Assembly: GCA_035578155.1 (NCBI GenBank)
Contig: JAPWDM010000001.1
Location: 7,900,670 to 7,964,669 of the forward strand
From: Brachynemurus nebulosus
Lineage: Eukaryota > Arthropoda > Insecta > Neuroptera > Myrmeleontidae
Direction of reading: 5' to 3'
Length of the DNA stretch: 64,000 nucleotides
In this document: positions 37,687-48,924 of the stretch, in pieces
How the letters are laid out: every line of letters starts with the position of its first letter
Numbering within the stretch: the stretch's first letter is position 1
Notes under the pieces: model-generated
Seen by the model: the letters and a program-made list of their open reading frames with translations, nothing else
Database searches by the model: none
What the model was told of the DNA's origin: nothing
Program-made: the position numbers and the translations under genes

Positions 37687-40087
37687 TAGTGTATCAGCGA
37701 TCAACATAGGGTATCAGCCATCCCGTCAGTTGGGATTGTTTTCGTAATTGTTTATGTCCCTTAACGTGTTCTTGGTTCTATGAGCTAATGAGTCAAATTT
37801 GGTACGAGCTTCTTAATTAACAATATTTTTTATGCGATTTTTGTTAAGATGTATTTACTTATAATTCATTTTTATTAATTTTTTTGTTTTGAATACTGGT
37901 TCCTAATTATTGTATGGATTGCTTCTTATAATTATTAATTTTTTATGTAAACATATTAATTTTTAAAACAATTGTTTTGTTGTACAGGTAAACTTTATTT
38001 GTTTTCATAAGTTAGTTATGGTTATAAATACTCAAACGTGTAAACATTAATTTTTTTTTTTTAATTTTAAAATGCAATTATTGAATATTTAAATAAAATA
38101 GAAAAATACGGTACGTTAAAATCACGCACAGATATTGTTTTTTGTTTTTAATTTTTTTTTCGTTTTAAAACTCTAAATTTGTTTTTGCAATTAAAAATTG
38201 CAAAATTGCAAAAAATATTCACACTTTTCTTTCACTCGTCGTAATTGTTCAACAAGGCCTGCCGAGTTTGAATAAATGTTACGACTCGTGAAAGAAATAC
38301 CTCCATTTTGCAGCTTGTTGCACAAATAACTATTATGTAGTGATAGAATTTAAAATTGTTTCTTTTTTCTGATTACTATTTAAATTTTAAAATATTATAT
38401 TCAGGTAGTTCATATATACATATTTTTTAAAAATTACTTTCTTGATAGAAAAATATGAATAAATATGTAGGTAGTTTTAATTATAGATAAATATAAATTA
38501 TAATTTATAAAAGTAATAAAAAAATTGGCAAAGTTGTATTAATATATTTTTTTAAATTTAAATTCATATTTTTTTAAGATTACAATTTCCCAGGTACCAC
38601 ATTCTAATAGTCAATTCATGTATGTTTTGATATTTTGAAAAAAAAAATTCCGTATTTCGTTTAGCTTTCGAAATCTCTATAAATACGGGAAAAATTAAAA
38701 ATTAATATATTTATATATTTATGGGTATCATTATTAATGATTAAAAAAAAAAGGAAAAAATGCGATCCCCCTGGATCTGATTGTTGAAAACGTTGAGAAC
38801 ATTTAAGTAATCTCAAATTTTATTCTTTGTATGGATTAGCTATAATTCAGTTTTTATTTTTATTTTTATTTTATTTTATTTTTTTTTGTAATACGATATT
38901 CGTTGTACTGTTTTATGATACATTTTCTGATGTAATAAACTAATAAGTTAATAAAATAAAAGAAAAATTGTGTCTTAGAACCAATGGACTACATATATAT
39001 TTTGCAGATCATAGCTTTTAAAAAAATACTAATCTTTTCTACTTAAGACCAGGGTTTTTCTAATCTTACATAAAAAATATGAAAGAACAATATATTTTAA
39101 AATGTATATTATAATATTGAAGTTAAAACTTGATTTTTTTTTTAAACTGACCTGTTTTTTATTTTTTTTTAGATCAAAATATAAATTAATTTATCACTAA
39201 AATATGGCCTGTCGGAAATTGTATTCTTTTTCCAGTATATGACATTAAAGCTTAAAGAGCAAACCACAACTATTTTTTTTATTAAGCGTTTCAGTAACGA
39301 TTTATTTACCAATGGAAACACATATACATACATATTATCAATTATCATACAAAAGATAAAACTAATTTTCCTAAATTAAAACTTAAAAATAGGAAAAAAG
39401 TAAAAGATTCAATGAAATTATGAAATATGAAATTAAATAGAAAATATAATCTACAAAATTATATAAAAATTTTTTATTTTTTAATTTTCCCCTCTATAAC
39501 ATTTTGAAATTAAAATAACCAACAATTTTGTTTAAAATACAATATTTACTTCATAAAGCTTATAATTGGTTCGTAGAGAAAATTTACTTCTCCAAATTTA
39601 TCATCACATTACTCATTTTGGGAATTTTTAAAATAAATATTAATTTAAAATTTCAGTGCTTTTTTTATGTAATTATTTGGTGGTACATAGTAATATAGAA
39701 TTTTTTTGAAATAATCGATTTTTAATCGACAATTTAAATGTTAAAATATTTAATTATAAAAATTTCTAATTTTATTATATTGAATTTAGACCAATTTATA
39801 ATAATTATCTAATTATTTTATTAATTAGCTTTGGTTGAATTGCAAAAAGTGCATTGAATATTTTTGAGCAAAATTTCTGAACTCATTTTTTTTAATGTTG
39901 GAAAGAGGAAACTAAGCACAAAAAAATAAAATTTATGTCAATTGCAATATATTATTTTTAATGGACGATTTGTTAATGGTTGAGTGTTTATCGATAAAAA
40001 ATATTTTTTGGCATAAATAAGCATAGAATGTCATCAGGTTGGACGGTTGACAAAAAGGTATTTAATTTTAACAGGAAGGAATAGGGG

Positions 40088-42669
40088 TCATGGTGCTGAT
40101 TTGTATAAAAATTTATATAAATAGATTGATATAAAAGATATGAATAGTGTTAAATAACTAGATATTTTTAAATTTGAAGTGTTATGTTGTAAAGCTAACT
40201 TTTTTCGATATTTTTCTAGTTGCAAATAGGCTTCGTCTCCAGGAGGATCTAAACAAACAAATTCACAACATCGTTCTCCGACACGGAATTTTTTACAGAA
40301 CTGTAAAATAAAAATAAATAAAAAAAATTATATTGTAAATATTTATTTAAATAAATTTTGAATTTTTTAAAGATTGCGACAGTGATCAGTAGGAAATAAT
40401 AGTAGATAATTGTTTTGAAATTATCAGAAATTCAAGTACAAACAATTTTAGAAATTTCAAAATTGATTAATTGTCATAAAAAAGAAACATTAGTATAACA
40501 GTAAATTAAGGGAGCTTCCCGTGTGATGGATTAAAAAAAAAATTTTCCACTTGAAAAAAATTCACTTTGAAAGACTTTCAAGAGGAACAGGAAGGAGTAT
40601 TCTATGGACCAGGCGTTGCAGATTGATGGTGAGTTAAGATTTTCATACTTTTAACCTTTCTTGAAACTTTAAACGCATTTTCTCAAAACTGTGTTTTTCA
40701 AACTTTCCTCCATCATATCTCGAGAACGATTTGACCGATTTGTTTGAAATTTATACGATAGACTCAGCACATGAAGACGCACGGAGTGAAAATCATCCAA
40801 AAATTCCGAATATTTCTATTTTTTCGTTACGAAAATTTAAAAAAAAATCATGAAATTTGAAACTTTTCTTTAGAAGTCTGCCAAAAACCAAATTTTCAAT
40901 ATTTTTAAATGATTCTAGTAGTTCATTCGATGCATTTAGGCTTACAGATTAAAGCGCCGAGTTTTTTTTCTTTCAAATAAGCCAATTAGCCGAAATCGTG
41001 GAAAAAGTGGGCGTCCTTTTTTGTGGCGGGTGTCTTCGAAGTGGTACAACTTACGTTCTAATGAAGATTTTTACTTGAAAGGGTATCCTGGGATAAGAAT
41101 GGCCGGTTGGCCTCCAGACGAGATTGTCATCGGCACTTTGGCTACTATAAGAGCAGCTGATAAGAAGTCTTGCATGCAAGTTTTAGCCTCATATCTTGCG
41201 TAGTTTATAAGTTATTTGTGATAATAGGTATTAAGGCCATGATTTTTAAAATCTTTATATCTCGTAAATTATTACAGTGGTACGATAACGGTCATATTTC
41301 TAGGCTAAGTTCGTAGATGGAGTTGATCGTTAATATCCGTACATCGGTACCTATCGTTAAAACACCACCAGGTTCTTAATTAATCTTGTGCGCATGGCAT
41401 AAACACATAACGAAATGATGAAATCCATCTTTCCGATGGTGGCTTTGATCGAGGTTTTTCCTCTTTGACAGTGTTCCACCCTTTTGTTTTTAACGAAACT
41501 TACAGTACTTAAACAGGACCTAATGTGCAATATTTGAGGCTTTTTTCGTGATTGTCACTCTGAAGGAACCACTAAAAAAGTGTCTTTCTATTTTTTTCTC
41601 GAATTTTCTATGATTGTTTACAAACGGAAAAATTTGAAAGAAATATATATTATAGTACTAACTTAGACCTACTCAATGGTTTTTAGTTCATTTCAATATC
41701 TGTAATAGTTTACGAGATATAAAGGTTTAAAAAATCATGGCCTTAATACCTATTATCACAAATAACATCTAAACTACGCAAGATATGAGGCTAAAACTTG
41801 CATTTAAGACTTTTTATCAGCTGCCCTTATAGTAGCCAAAGTGCAGATGAAAATCTCGTCTGGGGGCCAACCGGCCATTCTTATCCCGGGATACCCTTTG
41901 TTTTAGATACTCTTAAGATAGCAATAAATAAATGATAAAAAATTCAAAGTTCTATCTTTTCACTGGTCGTCAAAAAAATTCCCCAATAATGCTTAAAAAA
42001 CAGGCCATCACACGGGAGAACGCCTTTAAATCTGTCTCGAATATACTCAGTGTAAGTAAGCTGTTGAAGCTAAACTGGAAAAATTTAATTTTTAATTGAA
42101 GTTATCTTATAGGATGTAAAGTGTCCTAAAAGTCTTTGCAAACGAATCTCTAATATTTACGCCAGTCAACCACTGTCAATTTTTTATTGGATGCATAAAC
42201 AGTTGTGTTCGTAATTAATTGAATGAAGAAGTCACTTTGAGATTATTGAGATTTGCAGATGGAGGAGAACTATAAGGGTCGCGCCTTCTAGCCCTCAGGG
42301 CTCTTTTTGACCTGTCCTCAGGTCTCTGTCTAATTATGCTCATAGTTTCGGTTCATTAATAATACATTCGGGTAACTACAACAATAAAAATTTGTCTCCA
42401 ATGATAAAGAAACTAACTGGAACGAGAGAATTTTGATATCGGTTTATACTATTATGATTTATGACTACTTTTGCCATGTAATATTATTATTTGAATCTTT
42501 TATTATGTTTATATACTTACGTATGGTGGATTACAATATATAGCTTTGCACCACATTGGTTCTGAATGATAACAAACACACATGGTGCATACTGCTGGTC
42601 CTGGAACATAAAGTAGTCCATGCGCTACTGTCTGTCCTTGAAAATCAATGCAATCCTCTTCCATGGCAA
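40088..42669 (-). CDS. VWC-domain membrane-anchored protein, 3' exons (partial)
   Basis: Two minus-strand exons, 42669-42521 and 40300-40088, are separated by a GT/AG intron and stay in phase. They encode [16 protein letters not shown], then [38 protein letters not shown]. The ten cysteines with CxxCxC and CCxxxC fit a von Willebrand factor C domain, which in secreted or membrane proteins often binds growth-factor ligands. The last 30 residues contain a hydrophobic segment ([16 protein letters not shown]) just before the stop, a C-terminal membrane anchor. The 5' end is missing; an upstream exon that would fit in phase lies at 57991-57930. Intron 40301-42520 holds a large fold-back element. 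I do not recognise the specific orthologue. Confidence 0.8.
40510..42023. mobile_element. 1.5-kb fold-back element in VWC gene intron
   Basis: The ends GGGAGCTTCCCGTGTGATGG and CCATCACACGGGAGAACGCC are inverted. Inner arms at about 41070-41290 and 41690-41905 are long reverse complements (GATAAGAATGGCCGGTTGGC; TTAAGGCCATGATTTTTAAA). A 60-residue frame at 41021 is just one arm, not a gene. No transposase. Confidence 0.75.
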
Positions 42670-43170
42670 CTGTAACAAACAGGGATACATTTTGTAAAAG
42701 ATTATTTTATGAGAATACTATTACAGTATTAGTGATACGGCTCAAACTAACAGCATAGCGGCATACTTGGATGGTTCCTCTAATAATATCAAAAACCCCT
42801 GTCGCAGTATCCTGCATAACAGAGCGAATTTCCGTTTATAAACATTCGTTTTTCTCGGAAACCAGTTTACATAGAATGATGGTTTAAAAACCTTTTTTAT
42901 GTAATTTTTCCTTTTTTATGTTTAATTTTTCTTTTTTATGTAATTTAATGTAATCTCTTTCTAATGGTGTAAAAAAATGTTCGAAAATCTTTTGGCAAAA
43001 ACTAATATTTTTCACGAACAAAAACCATGTTCCGGGCATCGGACGTGTCTGGTTAACGAACTTGTTCAACGATTTGGGACTTCCAACATTTTCACCAAAT
43101 TTTGTAAACCTAGGACATTTCGTTCGAGAGTTATTGTGCGGACACGTATATACATATATACCTACATATA
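42670..43170. other. non-coding repeat-derived DNA
   Basis: Includes CCCCTGTCGCAGTATCCTGC near 42797, a motif also seen near 32011 and, inverted, near 57155. A TTAAAAACCTTTTTTATGTAA segment resembles 7073-7100. No exon seen. Confidence 0.45.
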
Positions 43171-43716
43171 TTAGGTGTTGGAATTAATTCGTAGCGTTTT
43201 AATGAAAAAAAAAATTATTTAAAATGAAAATAAAAAAAATACATTAACGAAAGTATTCCCCGTCACTTTCTACTACTTTTGCCCATCTTTCGGGTAGGGT
43301 ACGAATACCTGTCAGAAAAACGCGAGTCGACACATTTTTTACAATCTTCGTAAGAAGTGAACTTCTGCTCAGATAGGCTATAAGCCATTGAACGAAACAA
43401 ATGGTAATCAAAAGGAGCAATATCTGAAGAATACAGCGAATGGGGCAGGACTTCCCATTTAAGTGTTTCCAGATATGTTTGTACCGGTTTTGCGACATGC
43501 GGACGAGTATTGTCGTGCAGTAAAATGACTCTATCGTGTTTTTTTTTGCATCTAAAGACGAGGCGTTCTTCCAACACGGTAATCGTACCCTGCCCGAAAG
43601 ATGGTCAAAAGTAGTAGAAAGCGATGGGCAATATTATTATTAATGTATTTTTTTATTTCTATTTAAATAAATTTTTTTTCAGTAATTAATTAAACGCTAC
43701 GAATTAACTCCAACAC

Positions 43717-43720
<4 letters not shown>
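43171..43720 (-). mobile_element. rearranged mariner element with transposase remnant
   Basis: The ends TTAGGTGTTGGAATTAATTC and the mirrored GAATTAACTCCAACACCTAA are flanked by TA. Between them the minus strand encodes the C-terminal third of a mariner transposase (43577-43263): HDNTRPHVAKP carries one catalytic Asp and YSSDIAPFDYHLF the next, as in the D,D34D family. The reading frame is broken near the end (the remaining LPERWAKVVESDGEYF is in another frame). The right arm (43578-43720) repeats the 3' end of the element in inverted orientation, so the element is a fold-back derivative with arms of about 140 bp. It cannot encode a functional enzyme. Confidence 0.85.

Positions 43721-43788
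<68 letters not shown>
43721..43788. repeat. (TA)n tract
   Basis: About 34 TA units directly between the mariner element and the LINE fragment. Confidence 0.95.
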
Positions 43789-43791
<3 letters not shown>

Positions 43792-44725
43792 CAAGGACAA
43801 CAGTCAGTAGAAAAATACGTCAATACTGGAGTACCACAAGGCAGTAATCTTGGACCTCTGCTTTTTATTTGTTTTATTAATGACCTACCAGAACATGTAG
43901 TAGATGCAAAATTAATAATTTATGCTGATGATGTTACTGCACTTATAGCCGACTCTAATTATGAAGATGCAAAAAAATCGGTAACAAAGGTGCTAAAAAT
44001 GTTTCAAGAGTGGTGTTATAGGAATCAGTTAATTGTAAATTTGCAAAAATCGGCACTGGTGACTTTTAAATTAAGACAATCATATAACGAAAATGTGGAA
44101 ATTTGTATAGATCAGACAATACTAAAATCAACGAATCAAACTAAGTTTTTAGGTATTATTATAGACAGTAATTTAAAATTTAAAGATCAAGTAAATTTTG
44201 TATGTAAGAAACAATAAATTTTTATTTCAAATTAGAGTATTAAAAAAATATGTGAATCATGAACAGTTAATTATGTTTTACTATGCATACGTTTACTCTA
44301 GACTGAAATATGGAATATTATTATGGGGAAGATCTGCAGAATCAAACCGAGCATTCATGATACAGAAAAAGATAATAAGAACCATTTTCAAGATTCCAAA
44401 GAGGGAATCTTGCAAAAATTTATTTATAGAAAATGAAATTTTAACTTTTTATGGTATCTTTGTGTATGAAGTAATAACATACATGAAAGAAAATAATTAT
44501 TTTGTACCGAAAGAAAAAATCCAGTATGATACGCGATATGAAAATTTATTCAGTTTCGCACACAGAACAACATTTTTTGTAAAGACTCCTTGTTACACAG
44601 GCTATAAAATTTACCAAAATTTACCTGAAGATATACGAACTGAGAACGTATATAATAAGTTCAAAGCTAAATTAAAAAAGTATCTAAATAGTAAAGCTCC
44701 GTATGAAATAGCTGAATTATTTTGA
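43786..44725 (+). pseudogene. 5'-truncated LINE reverse transcriptase, frameshifted
   Basis: The frame opens inside the reverse-transcriptase domain: GVPQGSNLGPLLF and the catalytic box YADDVTAL near 43921, then FLGIIIDSNLKF. A frameshift near 44205-44215 moves the rest (RLKYGILLWG, then to the stop at 44725) to another frame. The order of motifs is that of a non-LTR retrotransposon of the jockey/CR1-like group. All sequence upstream of the palm domain is absent, as expected for 5' truncation at insertion. Not functional. Confidence 0.85.
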
Positions 44726-44734
44726 AAATACATA

Positions 44735-45053
44735 TTAGTGATTGAAAAAATATCAAACTGGATCGACTGGGAGTCGAATTCAGGCTCTCTTGATAATTAG
44801 TCAAGTGCCTTGTAAATAGACTACCGATCCCTGTTCAAGAGCCACTCTAGTTCGATAACGTTACATATATCCTCTTGACTGCGAGAAGCAGTTATTTTAA
44901 TTTCAATATTGTCGATGTGCGTACATTATCAATGCACGCACATCGACAATATTGATGGCACTGGTACTCCTATAGCGAACTTTTGTTCGTTTTTAATCAT
45001 ACGTTAATATTCATATGCTCACTATATAATGTTCAGCTAAACTGAACTTTGGT
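44735..45053 (-). mobile_element. tRNA-headed SINE, copy 2
   Basis: On the minus strand a degenerate tRNA-like head (about 44758-44830) is followed by the shared tail (GTTTGATATTTTTTCAATCAC). The body includes an inserted or expanded inverted piece (ATTGTCGATGTGCGT ... ACGCACATCGACAAT). It abuts the LINE 3' end. Confidence 0.6.
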
Positions 45054-45553
45054 ATACTGGGTGTCCCGGCCGAATGTATACATACGATTTACATGTTAAT
45101 TTTTAACATTGGAATCCCATAAGGAAAAAGTTATGTCACAAGAGTGCTTTGGATAAACATATTCCTATTTTTGGTAATTTCTTTTTATAAAATATTTTTT
45201 TTTTCCACCAAATTATCTGCACTATTTCTTCAACAGAATAATTTTTTGGTATTTTTATTATTTTAATATTTATTTTCAAGAAAATAAAAAAATGCCTTTT
45301 TGAATTTATAGCCTCAGATGACACAAATATTTATTATGTAAAAATGTGAATTGCTGGAAAATTGCGACATTCATTTCTTTATTTTACTGCATTATTATTG
45401 TTAAAGCTATAGTAACAGTAGTTATAATATTAAATTAGTATTATTAGTTTGTTCAGAGCACTCTTGTGACATAAATTTTTCCTTATGGGAATCCAATGTT
45501 AAAAATTAACATGTAAACCGTATGTATACATCCAAATGGGACACCCGGTATAT
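45054..45553. mobile_element. 500-bp TIR element, ~110-bp arms
   Basis: TATACTGGGTGTCCCGGCCG at the left is mirrored by TGGGACACCCGGTATATA at the right. The arms continue through TTACATGTTAATTTTTAACA and TGTCACAAGAGTGCT blocks. No reading frame of note. Confidence 0.75.
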
Positions 45554-45569
45554 ACCCAAATCATTGTTT

Positions 45570-45930
45570 TAATTAAAAATACTTTGTGATTAAAAATTAT
45601 TAAGCTAAATCGCCTGGGAATCGAACCCAGGATCGCTTGATAACTAGTCAAGAGCCTTGCTAATAGGCAACTGATGTTTGTCCAAGAGCCACTCCAGTTC
45701 GATAACGTATCAGTCACATATATAAAGCAGCGTCTACATTCTCGTGAAGTTGACCGAGTACGAGAGTGCAGAAGGTCACTTCGCTGTTCCTCGTGGTTGG
45801 TGTTATAACGCTATTCAAGCCTCAGCGAGGAACTTCGGCGAGGAACCTTGTCCTACCTTGGCGAGAATGTAGAGCCTGCTTTACTCTCTTGGTTGCGAGA
45901 AGCAGTTATTTTAATTTCAATATTGCCGCA
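45570..45930 (-). mobile_element. tRNA-headed SINE, copy 3, with inserted hairpin
   Basis: The minus-strand head (about 45606-45700) has a CTGGGTTCGATTCCCAG T-arm. Compared with copy 2, about 160 bp at 45727-45882 is extra and has inverted ends (GTCTACATTCTCG and CGAGAATGTAGAG), so it is a nested small MITE. The shared GCGAGAAGCAGTTATTTTAA body follows. Confidence 0.6.
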
Positions 45931-46523
45931 TTATTATTTGTAATTATTATTATATTATTATTTTATTGGTTTAAAAAAGAAATATTGAAGCAAAACCCAT
46001 AGGTAGCAACTTTTTTGTTTTTTGCAAATCAGTTCTAAAATTGACATTTCACCGATTTAATATGTTCAACAATCATTTGTAATTAATCCCCTTTTTGTAT
46101 GAATGCAATTATAGGTATGAGTAATATAATGCATATGCATTTATCTAACAATAATGGAATAAATTAAGAACTGGCGTTATAGTATGGTTAAAATAGGTCA
46201 GGAGTGTAAATCGATAGCGTATGTTTAGTGAATAACTATATCCATATCTATATCTGTTATATCTGTACCTATTTTATCTCTGTAGAGATATTTCAAATGT
46301 CTGCAATACAATGCAATAATGATATTGTAATAATTTATATAACATATGTACATAGGTACAATATGAATATGTACAATTTGTCATAGCTACACATCTAATG
46401 TTTGTTAATGCTACTTATGAATGAATGAGTTCCATACAGTGTGTACATAAGTAAGTACAGGCATGCTCGTGCATATTTTTACACACAGCTGATGTGTATA
46501 TGAATGGTACAGTAAACTCTTCT
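45931..46523. other. non-coding AT-rich DNA
   Basis: No gene, RNA or clear element seen apart from short TA-rich runs. Confidence 0.45.
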
Positions 46524-47281
46524 ACCCACTCTCTCCCAACCCGATAAAGTATACTAATTAAAAAGAAAAAAAGTACTGGTTGAAAGGAAATAATCTGCAC
46601 CCTTCATTTATGCAAATAAAAAAATTGAACCTCTCCCAGTAGTTTTCCATAAAAAAATGTCAAAGTTTAACGTCATTTTAACACGACGATATCCTGAAAA
46701 TTAAAGGCTTTTCCGACCCTCTTATGGGTGATAAAAATTAAACCTTTTTTAAAAAAAATTGAGCCACCCTTAGATTTTCGATTATTTAGATAGCTTTATA
46801 AATTGTTATAAACAATAAAAATGATTACTCAGCTATAACAAGGTAACTGCGCTTGCGTTGGGCGTCAAAAACAAGCAAAGCTCAGATATGAATTAACATA
46901 TTTACATATTTTAATGAATTTAGATATTTAAAACAGTATGTAATAAAAAACCCAACGCATGCGCAGTTAGCTTGTTATAGCTGTGTAATCATTTTTATTA
47001 ATTATAATAAAAGAATATAAATAATAGAAAATTTAAGGGTGGCTCAATTTTTTTTAAAAAAGGCTCAGTTTTTATTACCCATAAGGGGGTCGGAAAAACC
47101 TTTAATTTTCAGGAAATCGTCGTGTTAAAATGACGTAACTTTGATATTTTTTTATGGAAAACTGGGAGGGGTTCAATTTTTTTTATTTGCATAAAAATGA
47201 AGGGTGCAGATTATTTCCTTTCGACCAGTACTTTTTTTCTTTTTAATTGGCACACTTTATCGGGCTGGGAGAGAGTGAGTA
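46524..47281. mobile_element. fold-back element, ~350-bp arms
   Basis: CCCACTCTCTCCCAACCCGA on the left is mirrored by the GGGCTGGGAGAGAGTGAG right end. Complementarity continues through TTTTTCTTTTTAATT, TAATCTGCACCCTTCA, CGACGATATCCTGAAAATTA and, near the centre, AACGCAAGCGCAGTT-like blocks. Almost the whole 758 bp is one inverted repeat. No coding. Confidence 0.8.
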
Positions 47282-47500
47282 ACTCTTCTACCGTTATATT
47301 CTTTTCTACTGGTTCCGTGTTATATGGAAACCGCGATGTAGCTAAATCTATATTAAAATAATACGGATGCAGATGCAGACATCTGTAACAACTCTGTTTT
47401 TGACGTTTCTATAAACCGGCAAGTCATTATACCTAAATGAAATTCAGTGTAATTAGGAATTGTTAACAGCAGATTCGTCTTAAGACCGTCGTAGTTCTTA

Positions 47501-47852
47501 TAGCCAGGGAGCTGGAGGCAATTTTGGTATGGGATTTCCGGATGTGTATTTCTTAAAAATATATTTGTAATTATTGCAGCAATGTGGACGTTTGCCTTTC
47601 ACAAATTTATTATGTACTTACCTGTTAATTTGTTATGTACTTACTCTGTAATGGCAGACATGATGATATAATTTAAGGGAGCTTTTATTTTTTCAAATTT
47701 TCAAAATTCATTTTCAAGAAAAGTCAGCACCATCTGAACTCCGCCCTAATTTTTTCTTATTCGCACGATAGTAAACTATGTACATAACATATTAGTATTA
47801 ATGACGATGAAATCATATAGATACCGAAATTGCCACGCCGGCTCCCTAGCTA
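47501..47852. mobile_element. MITE with ~30-bp TIRs
   Basis: TAGCCAGGGAGCTGGAGGCA with ATTTTGGTAT is mirrored by ATACCGAAATTGCCACGCCG with GCTCCCTAGCTA. About 350 bp, non-coding. No convincing target duplication. Confidence 0.6.
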
Positions 47853-48924
47853 CTAGGCACTAATGACTTTTGTATAAAACTAAAACAAATTCCATTTTCA
47901 ATTTTGTTTTGTCATATATCTTTACCTATTAAATAACACGACTCTGGTTAACAGACATAACAATGATTGCTTCTGTGAGGTGTGCAAGGTGATGTGGTTT
48001 TTCAATAATTCGTTAGTATTAAAAAAAAATGCTTTTCAAAGGGTTAAATTTATTTTTAAAATGAAGACGATTAATTTCTATGACAAGATGTAAAAATAGC
48101 TCATATTAGTCATACGAGCACATGGAACGTAGGTAATGTACTTAGAAATACATTATAAGAATGTATGCTAAAACGCTTTACAAATGGTATTAGGTGTTTG
48201 ATGTATAACTACGCATTTTCTTTTTAAAGAAAATTATTTCCACTTTCTTTTCAAGTTTTGTAAGAGAAGAAAAATATTACAGGTGTAATAACTTGGAGTA
48301 TTTTCGCATATACATATACATATACTATACATATGTATATGTATGTAATTCTGTTTTCCTTTAAGAAGTTCAAGTGTTATTCATGTTTAAGATGCAGGTA
48401 CTCAAAAAGTCATATCTCAAGCAGCGAAGTCATATTCTTTAAATATTAATTTAAAATACATACGTAGTAAATACTTTGTTTTGTTTTCTTTGTATCTATT
48501 TTTATATGTGTTTGGAAGTTAGTAAATTTTCTTTAATAAACTGGGAATCGACGACATCAAATGTGCCGTTCAAATTGCTGTGCGGTGTAGTGCAAAACAT
48601 TCTTAAACGTTTCGTAAAAATTTTGATTTTAATAGGGTTAGTATATATTGAGTCACAAAACATCGGAAAACTGCGGTTTTTTTCGACAGGGCAATAGCTG
48701 TTGAAAATTCTTTTAAATAACAAGGAGAAACATAGTAATAAACAACGTATTTACTATATTTTGACAAAAATAGAGTCCGGGAAGGAAAATATGGAAAAAA
48801 ATGAAAAATTCCGTAAAATTTAATGAAATATTTTTAAAATAGTTGAATCATTGTAGAAATTCTTAAAATGGTGGTCAAAGTAGGCTAAAAATAGTTTTAA
48901 TAAACTTCGCACAATAAAAAGGGC
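47853..48924. other. non-coding AT-rich DNA
   Basis: No conserved frame. CATATACATATACATATAC-type short repeats near 48305-48345. Nothing else recognised. Confidence 0.45.

Larger units (their letters stand above)
32840..40087. other. AT-rich gene desert
   Basis: This stretch lies between the convergent 3' ends of AP-3 beta and the VWC gene, so it includes the 3' UTRs of both. It holds a TIR element (33131-34277), a degenerate GGCGACG MITE (34484-34650), a (TA)n tract (35270-35339), a GC-richer repeat-like patch (35625-35720) and a hairpin (37559-37686). No exon or RNA gene is recognised elsewhere. Confidence 0.55.
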
